A stretch of 64,000 nt of DNA from assembly GCF_021155775.2 (NCBI RefSeq), contig NC_060235.2, positions 7,498,693 to 7,562,692 on the forward strand, written 5' to 3'. The notes beneath the pieces were generated by a model. The model was given only the letters and a program-made list of their open reading frames with translations. It was not told where the DNA came from and searched no databases. The DNA comes from Neodiprion pinetum. Lineage: Eukaryota; Arthropoda; Insecta; Hymenoptera; Diprionidae. The first letter of the stretch is position 1. The number at the start of each line of letters is the position of its first letter. Shown piece by piece: positions 25,824 to 38,770 of the stretch. Position numbers and translations under genes: made by a program.

Positions 25824-28800
25824 TCAGAGCACTGTTGACTCGCTTTGGAAACCATTCGGCTCACCGAAAGCATGCTCATTGTCAGTGACACCGTCGCCAC
25901 CTCCGTAAAAGCTTTTCAATGAATATGAAACCGATTTTTCGTTGGAAACAAAGTTCATCTCCAGCCTAGATTCTTTGGTTTCGTGTGAATGCACAGTTGT
26001 GCCCACCTCATCTGAGCTTTCGCAATTAATTAGATTGCAGTCTTGATAGCAAACTTCAGCAGCCTGTTTCTCGATAGATTCGGACCCATTTATACTGCTA
26101 ACGGAGAGCAAAGGGTGGTCTCTAAAAACGAGCGATACACTACAAAGTGTTTCCGTTGATGATCGTTTTGGTCCTGGGTCACATGATTCTTCGTAATTTT
26201 TGACCTTCCTGCTTATAACCGTAGAAATTACCGATGCAGAATTATTGACAGATGATTCCTCGACTGATGAATACGGTGCTTCTAGCGACTCCACGTCCAG
26301 TTCAAAGTTCTCATTGTCTCCAATCTCCGGTTTCAATTGCGACGTTATTCTGCAGCGGCGCTTTCGTCGCGGTTTTCGATTTTTATGGAAACCATAACTA
26401 GTACGAGTTCTGGACTGTCTCTGCAGGTGGCTAGTTGATACTGCATTTTTTTTAGTTTTGGACTTATTTTTCGGAAGAGACAGAACGTTTGCTTGGAAAG
26501 ATCTCAGCATTCCAGCGGGCAGCTTAGGTTTAAGTTTTTTCTTTCCGTTTTCAAAATTGTGCAACACGATTGGTTTACGGTCAGATAAAATAGCGGGAAC
26601 GGTCCAATTCCCCATACGTGGTGTAACCGACTTTTTATAAAACAACCTCGGACTCTCCGTCCTTCTGCATTTTTTTTGATCCGCTAGTGGACTCTTTCTT
26701 GTGTGATTGATTGACACTGTCAATACTTTCCTCACAGTCACATGATCCCTCGACTCCATCTTGCCACCTGCTTTCTTCACTGGTTTTCTTCGCTTGCGAA
26801 TATGCTGGGTAGAACTCTGTCGCTGATTGCTGCAAACTGTTAAAACGGCAGTTGCACTCTTAACCGATTTCGCTCTTCGTCTGTCACTCTTCAACCGCCT
26901 TCTACGACTCTGAATTTTTTTAGTTCCAGGGCGAACTCTCGGAGGAGGAGAATAGTCGCATCGGCCAGCGTCGTTCAATCCAAGAATATTGAAGTACTCC
27001 GTCAGCTCAGGCAACCACATCTCAAGATCCGTCCTCGAATAGTCAGGCCTCGAGTACGACGATGGGCCCATCTCGCCGAGAATCTGTGCTGACTCGGTTA
27101 TACTGCTCCGTGTTTCAGTTTTCTGGGAACAGACGATCGACAGATCAGGGACAGATGTAGGACAAAAACCGTGTGCACTCGGCGACCCTAAATATCGTAA
27201 TTAACTAGCCGCTAGCGCATCCTGCCGGATGGTTCCTCCGCGTGGGTGAAGTGAACCCATCATCCGTTAAGGGCAGCTCAAATTCTTCAAACCATTATTT
27301 CGTTTGTTGACTACATCCTCAAATCTCTTTCAAGTTTCATCCTCCAACACCGCTGACTACATCAAATCACTTCGGTCTGTGGTCGTTGATTTTTTCCCAT
27401 AGCGATGGTCGCCGGCCTTCGCGAAGCCTTTTCTCCAACATTGCTTGTTCGGCACGTTTATGTCGTTTCTGGTTCACTTTCCGAACGAATGGTATTTTGT
27501 CGAGCATGCTACTTCCGAAATTTTTCATACCACGAAGTTCACCCATTTTCCGAAAAGCCTCGGTCGTTCCGAGGAAATTCTGCTATGACAGAAGTCTTTC
27601 ACTTGGAAATGTCACTGTCGACTGACATACGGAAATCTTATCATCTACTTTTTCAAACCGTGGAATACTAGCTGGTTCTGAACATTGTTTTGACACCAAA
27701 GGATTATAATTTTCGATGGTAGGTTCACGTTAAAGAGTTGAATCAGTCAACCCGTGAAACGGAAGTTGAGTTCATTGTCTGATGATTCTGATGCCATTTG
27801 ATGGTACTTGGTAAGTTTTTACAATATGATTTAACAATAATAATGCAAAAATATGACTATTATTTACCTGCTTAGAAATTCCAAGCTTATGTGTAGATCG
27901 GGCGAGTGGAAACGTCCTCAGTTGACGATTGGCTGCGTTGCCTTGACTACTTTTTGCAGGGATACTTCGGAAAACACTCGTTAGCTTTCCAGCTTCAGAT
28001 TGCTACGGTTTGAAGGAGCAAAGGCATTTTATTGGTTAAATAATAATTTGGTAGGAATCATTAATTATCGCATATACACTATGCTTTTAGCGTGAACTGT
28101 AGCCGAAGCTAATTCTACTGTTGATACAGTCTCTTTTTGACGAACTATTTAAAAAATGATTTATAATTCAAATCCGTGACGCAAGAAGAGAGAAAGATCA
28201 ATAACAAACTTTGAGCTATTCTAAGCCTTGTGGTTTGCAGAAGTTGAGTGCAGCTTTGGAAACCAACGTTACAGAATCATTTCTAACATCAAGACTAATC
28301 GATTTTCATGTATGGAATCATTCAATAATTACTTTCCCTCGAATGTGTAAAACCGATAGCCCCTATTCGGTCTGATATAGGAATTTAGGGACCATTATTA
28401 TTAACTACATTATCACCTTCTTTTGCAATGAACTCTTCTTTGTTTCAGCGGAAAAGAGACCGTTCTGCTCTAAAGACTTGGGTGTGTTTAATGCTGTCTT
28501 TTCGGCCTTCTGTTCGACTACGGGATCCAGGATTCCAGGACCACGAGACCTCGCTGTGGCCAGAACAAAGGCCTGCGTTTTCTACCAAAGTATTGAGGTA
28601 ATGAGAAAGCAAATACTATCAATAACTTGGGTAGTTTTTTATTTAGCCTTTGATTAGTACGAGTAATTTTAAATTGACTTAAATGAGTTTATCAAAAATC
28701 AAGTTCGCCAATTGGCAGTTGATAAAAATAACTGAAATCTGCACCTAATCGATAGTGATAAAATTTAAGGTAAAGGAAAGTTTCCCCTGACACATTCAAG

Positions 28801-28960
28801 CATTGGCGGTTACGTTCTTTACACTTGAAATCATCGATAAAACAGTAAAGTCGGGAAACTGTGAAAATTTAGTTAAGCTGACCTTGAATCTGTCCTCGGC
28901 GGCATGGTATCCTCTCTGTCTAAAGTTTTTCGCCGCTGATTTTGCGGCCCGGGAAAACAT
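25824..28960 (-). CDS. Unrecognised basic protein, 4 exons, 558 aa
   Basis: Minus-strand exons: 28960-28883 (26 codons), 28581-28417 (55), 28002-27868 (45), 27122-25824 (432 codons + stop). Every junction is phase 0 with GT donors and AG acceptors. Exon 2 could instead begin at 28572, dropping three codons. The N-terminus (MFSRAAKSAAKNFRQRGYH) has six Lys/Arg and no acidic residue before E22, which resembles a mitochondrial presequence or a basic nuclear/axonemal tail. Residues ~158-177 contain a hydrophobic stretch, DLEMWLPELTEYFNILGLND. After it comes a strongly basic segment (RRRRLKSDRRRAK). The last ~150 residues are Ser/Glu-rich. There are no transmembrane helices and no domain I recognise. 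The stop is followed by TTTATT on the plus strand (25732-25737), a minus-strand AATAAA. The gene lies head to tail with the Pro/Cys-rich gene (gap ~320 bp). The exon structure is convincing; the function is unknown. Confidence 0.75.
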
Positions 28961-29051
28961 TTTCTAAATTGATTGGATTACTTGAAAATTTTTAATGCCC
29001 GCATGGGATTTCGACAGTTTCTAAATGTTGGACGATGAAACAGGAGAACGC

Positions 29052-29064
29052 GTATCCAGGCGAC
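29052..29064 (-). promoter_or_regulatory. X-box-like (RFX) site upstream of the 558-aa gene
   Basis: Read on the gene strand the site is GTCGCC-T-GGATAC, which differs from the RFX X-box consensus RYYNYY-N(1-3)-RRNRAC at one position. It lies ~92 bp before the predicted ATG, within the usual distance for X-boxes of ciliary and flagellar genes. Single short sites like this also occur by chance. Confidence 0.25.
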
Positions 29065-29698
29065 CGCTTAGATAGGTATACTACAACAGTATTATCACGT
29101 GCACACTAGCGATAACTTTAATTAGTGACACGTTGCCGGCTACGATTCAAAATCTCTAGATTTATTATTCATCTTCTTCGTGTCAAAGGTGACGTGTATT
29201 ATGAACTTGAGCTTGATTTTGTGACGGATATGCGCAGTAACAATAATTAATTATTTCTAGAAATTCAAAACCTTTAAAAGAACTTTCGTTACAATTTTTC
29301 AGATTCCCTCACAAGAGACATCGAAGGGCATTGAAGTTGTAACCCATATCAGCCATTCTCCACGGATACGAAATCCATGATGCAAGCAAGATCATCCACT
29401 TCGAAATTGACACTTTTTTTTAAGTGCTCTTGACGAACAAATTTTCAACTGCACTTCCGAATATGATGTGCCGACGACATAAGACGGAGAAAGATACATT
29501 CATAATCAGATATCTTACAAAAAATTAGTTTCAATTTTCTTCACAATGACGTAGAAATAATGTTACGCCCCAGCCAATAATCACAGCAGTACTGTTTAAA
29601 CCGAACTTATCCTTTTCTTTTCCATGTCCGCGCGCGCTTTCTACCCCGTCTGATACCCGGAATCTCCACCGCTTCCAGAAAGCCGCGGCAGATTTAGG
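29065..29698. other. Upstream region of the 558-aa gene
   Basis: No open frame of note. It presumably contains the promoter and 5'UTR of the minus-strand 558-aa gene. Confidence 0.4.
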
Positions 29699-30008
29699 CC
29701 ATAGACTTATAAAGATAGACTGAGCGCTCGTATAAGAGACACTGACAATTACATATAAAGAACAGAGATATACCGGGAGTACTGCTCTCTCTTTTTAATC
29801 GACATCATGATGGGAGACAACGGAGCAGTAGAAGTGGAACAGCTATAGATATAGGCGCATAATTTCGCCTCATTCTCCTCTACCGCCTCGATCCCCGCCA
29901 CAAATATCGTCAGAGAGAGAAAGGAGTACTCCCGGCATATTTCTGTCCTTTAAATGTTTGCTTCAAGCGGCTCATAAGAGCGCTCAGTCTATCTTTATAG
30001 GTCTATGG
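29699..30008. mobile_element. MITE C, 310 bp, with 6-bp target duplication
   Basis: The terminal inverted repeats are ~31 bp (left CCATAGACTTATAAAGATAG; right is its complement, ending CTATCTTTATAGGTCTATGG, one base different). A second inner inverted pair carries CCGGGAGTACT and AGTACTCCCGG. TTTAGG lies immediately outside both ends, a target duplication. There is no coding capacity. The superfamily is not determined. Confidence 0.88.
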
Positions 30009-33000
30009 TTTAGGCGCGATCGCGGAGATACGCGATTGGGTGGATAGCCGTTAATCGCGAAAGATGGCGCTGATCGTTGGATGAATAGCGATTAATAACC
30101 CGGAATCGATGCTCGGAGGTTCAGTCTGATCGAGTCTACGGTACCGATAACATCGCCGCGGATTATCTTAGGTATTCTCATTTTCACCATCCTCTCAGTT
30201 CAGTCTCTGTTCCTCTCCTCTCCAATTACAAACAGCAGATTCGCGCCAGTCGATCGAACCTCCGTAGTTTCACGCCTTCAGGCCTCTGAATCTCACGGCA
30301 GCTCTCCGCATGCGAGACAAAACCATTGATCGTACATGTACACCTCATACACTCTTGACACGACTTTATTACTATATAATAACAGGTTTTTATGCCTCAG
30401 CGGCTTTTCCCCTGCGAGCCAATAAATTGCAACAATTCTCTTGGCTCAATCGAGTGTTTTGATTACTTTAATTCCGTCCATATTTCATCCTCCAATCCTC
30501 ATTTTTTTTTACTAACATTCGATAGTCGAGAACAAAATTATACATGAAACAATTTAATGAAAATTAAATTAAGAGTAGATCAATCTAAATTATACAACAC
30601 TCACATGCATGAACTTCGAACTTCGGTACTGTTAACGTGATTCCATTAGTGAATCTTACATATGATTAAACCATTGTTAAAACCGAACTTCAAATAGCAA
30701 TAGGAAGAACTTGTCACTTGTCAATAAATGTGTATTTAAATTAAAGTATTTGTGTGAATAATTATTTCAATCCCGCATAAAGATAGTTGACACGACGCAA
30801 AACAACCTAATCCCAGATTTCGAAGAGCTGAACGAGCTGACCATCGAAGTTCGTGAACCTTCACATCACAAGGTTTGTAAATGGAACTTAAATTTTCAAT
30901 CACGCAATGAATCAGCGATTTCTCTCGACGTTTTTCCCAGAACGTAACAGTAGCAATTGTATCCAGAAATGTCGAACTTATCATATGATCATTCAGGAGC
31001 CAACATTTCAATATATATAAAAAAAAATAAGGGATCGAGCACTTTCAAACTATAACTATGAAAAATGTTAAATTATTTCACTCGGTATTCATGGAGGTGG
31101 AAGAGAAGTATCAAAAATTCATAGTTACAAAGTTTCAGTTCCAGTTTATTTTATATGTTTTATTTGTAGTACAAGTATTTACGCGTCAGTGTATACTTTT
31201 TTACCAAGTTTCCGAATGGTATAATTGTAATACGTGATACTAATCATATAATCATGATATATTATACCAAGAATTATCATAATAGTATACCAGTTGATAT
31301 AATTAGTGTAATATTTCCAATAGTATTGGAGTTCAAGACTAAAATGAAAATGTAATACAATAAACGAACGTCACATGAAAAGTTTGACTATAATATATAA
31401 GGACAAACAACTGTGATATACATTGCATTAAGCAGAATATGAACAATGTTGTATGATGTAGTCTTACGTAGGGGTGAGACATGTCAGAGGGGTGGTAGTT
31501 GTTGATTATAAATAATCAAGATTGCTCCCGCGTAACGACGACGAATAAAAATTAAAAACATGTACAATGCTGTGAGAGTTGTTTAAATGATTGAGGCTAA
31601 ATTATAACAATGATATGGGATAGGTGATCGTTGAAAATAAATTGTTAATAATGGATTAATCTGGAGGTTAATATATATTCTTCAACCGATTTGGTTATGA
31701 AAAATGAATGATGACAAATAAATTATGATGAAATAAAAGAATTATAACGGTCTTGTGTGTGAATCTAAATGAAGATAACGTCGACATTGAATTAATATTC
31801 AAATACAGCTAGGGTACCAAGGACATCTATGCTGAACGATTATTAATTAAAAAAAAAGATTCTAGAGTTGGTCGGTTATTATAATATTGTATCTCCCTTC
31901 TTAGATTAACGTAGTTTTATATGAATATACAAATTATTATTGCATTTAGTTGATCCGTGGAACCACATGCAAATTTGGACTATTTATTCCTGATTAATTA
32001 TCTGTAGTTACGCCGGGAGAATTACTCTCGGAATGTGCAACACATCGGCACCAACTCAATTGACAAAATCCCAAGTATGCATTTCCACCGATACAAATAT
32101 ATCCTATTGACAATGAAATATGTGATCAATTTGAAATAAGCGAAATTATGCTATGGGGTCAAGCTTAACACTAGAGAGTTCACCAATTCTACAATATTAT
32201 AACTAATTCTTGTGTTAGTTATATCTTGAGTTTTTTAGAAAAGAATATATTTCATGATCGATGGCTAGAAAAGATTGCCACCAACTCTGGAATTTGATTC
32301 AAACTTTAAAGTGCTTCGAAAACAATATGTTTCACTTGATTGTGGCTAAAGAAGTTTGCCATCAATTCTCGGATACGATATTTAAAAGAGAAGTTTGAAA
32401 AAGTGGTGAAAACATCGATTCGCTTGGAGTTGAAGAGAACTGTTCCAATTGACTTATCTTTATATGCGGAGATCGACGAGATTTAAAGTCATCGGGTCGT
32501 ATCGGTTAGTATTTCATGGAATTCCGGAGAAGAGCCTCACCTCGAAATCGAAAGAGATGACGAGTACGGCGCGTTGTTATACCCAGCCACTTAGTCTTCG
32601 TGGATTTAGAATTTGGATATGTCTTTTGCCAAGACATTATTGTTCAGAAATATCCATAAAGTTCGCTCGCGATTAATTACATGACAAAGTGACTGAATTC
32701 TCATTAATTTGAAATGATTATTTATTACAATTGGTTACGTAATCGATTTTCATTTAAAACGATACTTTATATTGCCCGATTCTGTCGAATCGGGGCGAAA
32801 CCTGATTTGATATGGAAAATTAAATAATCATGAGAGTGCCTATTCGCGAAACGATGAAAGTCAGTCAATAACAGTGAAGATTAAAATTTAGGTGGTAATA
32901 AGTCTTTTCAATTCACGGAATAAACCGAAATGCTCAAATCTAACGAGTGGGCTCGATACTTTAGGCCGGTCAAAACTAACGGAGAGAATTTCTAGAACTA

Positions 33001-33262
33001 CTCTTGCACATCAGGGCACAATAACGTGGAAGGCCAAGCCACTGGTGCCGCTCCACATGGTCGATGTTACTCTGGAGTGCGACTCCAGTGCTCCGACAGG
33101 ATCAAATATCGTTTATTATACGATTGACTTAGTAACATGAGATATCTTGACGTAATTTTGACACGTTCGTCTATGCTGTTGACTGAGAAAACTATTTTAA
33201 TTTGATGTACATTATGTAAGCGAGTCATCCTAATTAAGTATGAGATATTGAGAAAATTTTAG
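30009..33262. other. Non-coding DNA, no gene recognised
   Basis: GC-richer until ~30.4 kb, then strongly AT-rich. The longest frames (91 and 82 codons) are unconvincing. Confidence 0.5.
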
Positions 33263-33603
33263 CGATTTTGAAAAGTGCTGGAATAAATTTTTTCATGCAC
33301 TATTCCGTCGTGATTTTGCGAAAGGAATCGATTGGGCGAAGTCCCAATACGCTGCAAGCAACAAATCAGAAGTTACAGCCAAAAACCAGAACCAGTGTTT
33401 CTGATATTTTTCAGCTGGTGCTCTTTCCTTCGGACTTTCTCTGCTGTTGGTCCCACGCTCTTTTCGCTGCCTTTTCGGAGTTACTGGGGTTCCGATTGGT
33501 AAGAAATGGGTCATACAAATCGAATCAGAGACTTGAAGCTTTTCACCCAAGAAAACAGCAAGGCTTACCCCTTTGTATTTTTGGCGGAAAATTTGGCATT
33601 GGA
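33263..33603 (-). repeat. Inverted satellite unit at the left edge
   Basis: This segment is the reverse complement of the array unit (for example TATTCCGTCGTGATTTTGCG against CGCAAAATCACG downstream). It is more diverged than the core. Orientation switches at about 33,603, head to head with the next partial unit. Confidence 0.8.
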
Positions 33604-36600
33604 ACTGCGCCCAATCGATTTCTCTCGCAAAATCACGTCAATATAGTGCGAGAAAGAGTTTATTCCAGCATTTTTCGAAATAGCCAAATTTTTCACCAAA
33701 AATACAAAGGGGTAAGCCTTTCTGTTTTTTTGATCGGTAAACTTTTAGTATCTGATTCGATTTGTATGACCCTTACCTGACTAATTGAACCCTCAGGAAC
33801 TCAGGAAACACAGTGAAATGAGCGTGGGATCAATAGGAGAGATATCACGAAGGAAAAAGCACCTGCTAAAAGATGTCGAAAACACAGGTTCTCGTTTTTT
33901 GGCTGTAACTTTTGATCCGTTGATCACAGCGTTTTGGGACTGCGCCCAGTCGATTTCTCTCGCAAGATCACGTCGGAATAGTGCATGTAAGAATTCATTC
34001 CAGCACTTTTCGGAATCGCGAAAATTTTCGCCAAAAATGCAAAGGGGTAAGCCTTGCTGTTTTTTTGAGCGAAAAACGTTTAGTCTCCGATTCGATTTGT
34101 ATGACCCTTACCTCACTAATTGGACCCTCAGGAACTCAGAAAACACAGCGAAATAAGCGTGGGATCAACAGGAGAGAAATTACGAAGGAAAAAGCACCTG
34201 CTGAAAAATGTCGAAAACACAGGTTCTCGTTTTTTGGCTGTAACTTTCGATCCGTTGATCACAGCGTATTGGGACTGCGCCCAGTCGATTTCTCTCGCTA
34301 AATCACGTCGGAATAGTGCATGTAAGAATTCATCCCAGCACTTTTCGAAATCGCGACAATTTTCGCCAAAATGTAAAGGGGTAAGCCTTGCTGTTTTTTT
34401 GAGCGAAAAACTTTTAGTCTCCGATTCGATTTCTATGACCCTTACCTGACTAATTGGACCCTCAGGAACTCAGGAAAACACAGCGAAATGAGCCCGGGAT
34501 CAACAGAAGAGAAATTCCGAAGGAAAAAGCACCTGCTAAAAAATGTCGAAAACACAGGTTCTCGTTTTTTGGCTGTAACTTTTGATCCGTTGATCACAGC
34601 GTATTGGGACTGTGCCCAGTCGATTTCTCTCGCTAAATCACGTCGGAATAGTGCATGTAAGAATTCATCCCAGCACTTTTCGAAATCGCGAAAATTTTCG
34701 CCAAAAATGCAAAGAGGTAAGCCTTGCTGTTTTTTTGAGCGAAAAACTTTTGGTCCCCGATTCGATTTGAATGACTTTTTTCTGACTAATTAAACCCTCA
34801 GGAACTCGGAAAACACAGCGAAATGAGCGTGGGATTAACAGGAGAGAAATTACGAAGGAAAAAGCACCTGCTGAAAAATGTCGAAAACACAGGTTCTCGT
34901 TTTTTGGCTGTAACTTTTGATCCGTTGATCACAGCGTATTGGGACTGCGCCCAGTCGATTTCTCTCGCTAAATCACGTCGGAATAGTGCATGTGAGAATT
35001 CATCCCAGCACTTTTCGAAATCGCGACAATTTTCGCCAAAATGTAAAGGGGTAAGCCTTGCTGTTTTTTTGAGCGAAAAACTTTTAGTCTCCGATTCGAT
35101 TTCTATGACCCTTACCTGACTAATTGGACCCTCAGGAACTCAGGAAAACACAGCGAAATGAGCCCGGGATCAACAGAAGAGAAATTCCGAAGGAAAAAGC
35201 ACCTGCTAAAAAATGTCGAAAACACAGGTTCTCGTTTTTTGGCTGTAACTTTTGATCCGTTGATCACAGCGTATTGGGACTGCGCCCAGTCGATTTCTCT
35301 CGCTAAATCACGTCGGAATAGTGCATGTAAGAATTCATCCCAGCACTTTTCGAAATCGCGAAAATTTTCGCCAAAAATGCAAAGAGGTAAGCCTTGCTGT
35401 TTTTTTGAGCGAAAAACTTTTGGTCCCCGATTCGATTTGAATGACTTTTTTCTGACTAATTAAACCCTCAGGAACTCGGAAAACACAGCGAAATGAGCCC
35501 GGTATCAACAGAAGAGAAATTCCGAAGGAAAAAGCACCTGCTAAAAAATGTCGAAAACACAGGTTCTCGTTTTTTGGCTGTAACTTTTGATCCGTTGATC
35601 ACAGCGTATTGGGACTGCGCCCAGTCGATTTCTCTCGCTAAATCACGTCGGAATAGTGCATGTAAGAATTCATCCCAGCACTTTTCGAAATCGCGAAAAT
35701 TTTCGCCAAAATGCAAAGGGGTGAGCCTTGCTGTTTTTTTGAGCGAAAAACTTTTGGTCTTCGATTCGATTTGAACGACTTTTTTCTGACTAATTGAACC
35801 CTCAGGAAATCAGAAAACAAAGCAAAATGAGCGTGGGATCAACAGGAGAGAAATTACGAAGGAAAAAGCACCTGCGGAAAAATGTCGAAAACACAGGTTC
35901 TCGTTTTTTGGCTGTAACTTTTGATCCGTTGATCACAGCGTATTGGGACTGCGCCCAGTCGATTTCTCTCGCAAAATCACGTCGGAATAGTGCGGGTAAG
36001 AATTCATTCCAGCACTTTTCGAAATCGCGAAAATTTTCGCCAAAAATGCAAAGGGGTAAGCCTTGCTGTTTTTCTGAGCGAAAAACTTTTCGTCTCCGAT
36101 TCGATTTGAATGACTTTTTTCCGAGTAATTGAACCCTCAGGAACTCAGAAAACACAGCGAAATGAGCGTGGGATCAACAGGAGAGAAATTACGAAGGAAA
36201 AAGCACCTGCTAAAGAATGTCGAAAACACAGGTTCTCGTTTTTTGGCTGTAACTTTTGATCAGTTGATCACAGCGTATTGGGACTGCGACCAGTCGATTT
36301 CCTTCGCAAAATCACGTCGGAATAGTGCATGTAAGAATTCATTCCAGCACTTTTCGAAATCACGAAAATTTTCGCCAAAAATGCAAAGGGGTAAGCCTTG
36401 CTGTTTTTTTGAGCGAAAAACGTTTAGTCTCCGATTCGATTTGTATGACCCTTACCTCACTAATTGGACCCTCAGGAACTCAGAAAACACAGCGAAATAA
36501 GCGTGGGATCAACAGGAGAGAAATTACGAAGGAAAAAGCACCTGCTGAAAAATGTCGAAAACACAGGTTCTCGTTTTTTGGCTGTAACTTTTGATCCGTT

Positions 36601-37464
36601 GATCACAGCGTATTGGGACTGCGCCCAGTCGATTTCTCTCGCATTATCACGTCGGAATAGTGCACGTAAGAATTCATTCCAGCACTTTTCGAAATCGCGA
36701 AAATTTTCGCCAAAAATGCAAAGAGGTAAGCCTTGCTGTTTTTTTGAGCGAAAAACTTTTGGTCTCCGATTCGATTTGAATGACTTTTTTCTGACTAATT
36801 AAACCCTCAGGAACTCGGAAAACACAGCGAAATGAGCGTGGGATTAACAGGAGAGAAATTACGAAGAAAAAAGCACCTGCTGAAAAATGTCGAAAACACA
36901 GGTTCTCGTTTTTTGGCTGTAACTTTTGATCCGTTGATCACAGCGTATTGGGACTGCGCCCAGTCGATTTCTCTCGCTAAATCACGTCGGAATAGTGCAT
37001 GTAAGAATTCATCCCAGCACTTTTCGAAATCGCGACAATTTTCGCCAAAATGTAAAGGGGTAAGCCTTGCTGTTTTTTTGAGCGAAAAACTTTTCGTCTC
37101 CGATTCGATTTGAATGACTTTTTTCTGACTAATTGAACCCTCAGGAACTCAGAAAACACAGCGAAATGAGCGTGGGATCAACAGGAGAGAAATTACGAAG
37201 GAAAAAGCACCTGCTAAAGAATGTCGAAAACACAGGTTCTCGTTTTTTGGCTGTAACTTTTGATGCGTTGATCACAGCGTATTGGGAATGCGCCCAATCG
37301 ATTTCTTTCTCAAAATTACGTCGCAATAGACCATGAAAGAATTTATTTCAGCACTCTTTCAATTTTTCAAATTTCTTGCAAAAAATACAAAGGGGTTAGC
37401 CATACTTTTTTCTTTATTCTTGCAGCTGAAAATTTTTGGTTCCAGATACGATTCATATGACCAA
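33263..37464. repeat. 335-bp satellite array, about 12 units
   Basis: Units recur at 335 bp: equivalent points are 33785, 34120, 34454, 34789, 35124, 35459, 35794, 36129, 36464, 36798 and 37133. Marker strings include TTTTTTGGCTGTAACTTT and GGACTGCGCCCAGTCG. The core units are nearly identical; the outermost units at each end are diverged. Two units (34,454-34,788 and 35,124-35,458) are almost identical, as are their partners, which gives a 670-bp dimer. Each unit has a ~100-120 codon frame, but 335 is not a multiple of three and frames overlap on both strands, so coding is unlikely. Confidence 0.93.
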
Positions 37465-37469
37465 TGGAG

Positions 37470-37610
37470 AAGGAGGACCAATTCGGAGTAGGAATAGGAG
37501 AGTTAGGAGTTGAAGTGGGAGTAGGAGTCGAAGTAGGAATAGGTGTAGGAGTAGGAGTAGGAGTCAGAGTAGAAGTGCTGGAGATGGGGCGAGAGACGGA
37601 GAGGGTATGG
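37470..37610. repeat. GGAGTAGGAGTAGG-type polypurine microsatellite
   Basis: Degenerate GGAGTA/GAAGTA hexamers form a purine-rich top strand; a complementary pyrimidine stretch follows at 37,625-37,700. A related tract is at 39,535-39,730. Confidence 0.8.
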
Positions 37611-38562
37611 TAGGATAGGGTATTTTCACTCTTACTTCTACTTCTTCTTTCACTGCTACTTCTACTTCAACTCCTAACACTCCTACTCATACTCCTACTT
37701 GGTCCTTCTTGTCCGCCTTCTCCCACTTCTCCAGCCACGTACTATGACCGCCAATCATGTCCGACCACCTCCGACCACCTCCAACCAGCGCCAACCACCC
37801 CCTGCGACCACCCTTCACCACCTCGGGTTATACCTGGAATAGTCGTAAATATTTCCAGTGTAAGAACACATCAAAAATATTGTGTGAGGATCAATATAAT
37901 TAATTAATGAATTAACAATGTAATAAATTTCACTAGCGCATTTATAGCTAATGAATTTGTGTTTGCGTAAAAAATGAATTGAAATAATTTATTGTCAACA
38001 TGACAAGTTTGAAAAATTTTAAATAAAATATAATGACAATTGTCAATAAATATCATTACAATGTTAAACTCACCGAGCAAAAATCTCCGTCCTCCTCGTC
38101 CACCTTGTTCTCCTTGTATTACTTGTCCTTCTTCTCGTCCACCTCCGACCACCTCCAACCACCGCCAACCACCTCCAAGGACCACCTCTAACTACATCGG
38201 GTTATACCTTGAATATTAATAAATATTTTCAGTAAGAGGTAGAACACTTCAAGGATATTGTGTAAGGATCAATATAATTTTTTTATCGACACATTTGACC
38301 AAGATGATTATGAGAAAATTGCAACAAATTATACAAATTACATTAGCGCGTTGATAACTACTGAATTTGGGCTTGCGCGAAAAATGAATTGAAATAATTT
38401 ATTGTAAACATGATGAGATCAAAAAATTTTAGATAAAATATAATCACAATTGCCATTGAATATCATAAAAATATTATACTCACCGTGCACAAATCCTCGT
38501 CCTCCCCGTTCGCCTTGTTCTCCTCGTCCTCCATCTCCTCGTTCTCTCCCTGAACTCGACTT

Positions 38563-38770
38563 GTGAACCTGGAGCGCAGAAACTACGGAGCGTTTGTCCT
38601 AGAAGTCAAGTTTCACCAGGTAGTGGATCTTGTGCGCAGAAACTACAGAGTGCTTGATCTTGCAGTCGAGTTCCACCAGGTAGCGGTACTGGAGGGCAGG
38701 AACCACGGACGTCCACGGAGCGCTTATCCTGGAAGTCGAGTTTCACCGTGTAGAATACCTGGAGAGTAGT
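38563..38770 (+). repeat. 60-bp minisatellite, left block
   Basis: Degenerate 60-bp units carry GAAGTCGAGTTTCACCAGG and AGAAACTACGGAGCG. The same family is at 49,470-49,625, and single units lie inside the palindrome near 42,440 and 47,640. Frames stay open because 60 is divisible by three. Confidence 0.75.

Noticed and set aside
26200..26640. Plus-strand frames within the 558-aa gene
   Set aside because: Antisense shadows of a well-supported coding exon.
33785..37336. Repeated 93-123 codon frames
   Set aside because: They fall in each satellite unit, shift frame between units because the period is 335 bp, and have equally good antisense frames.
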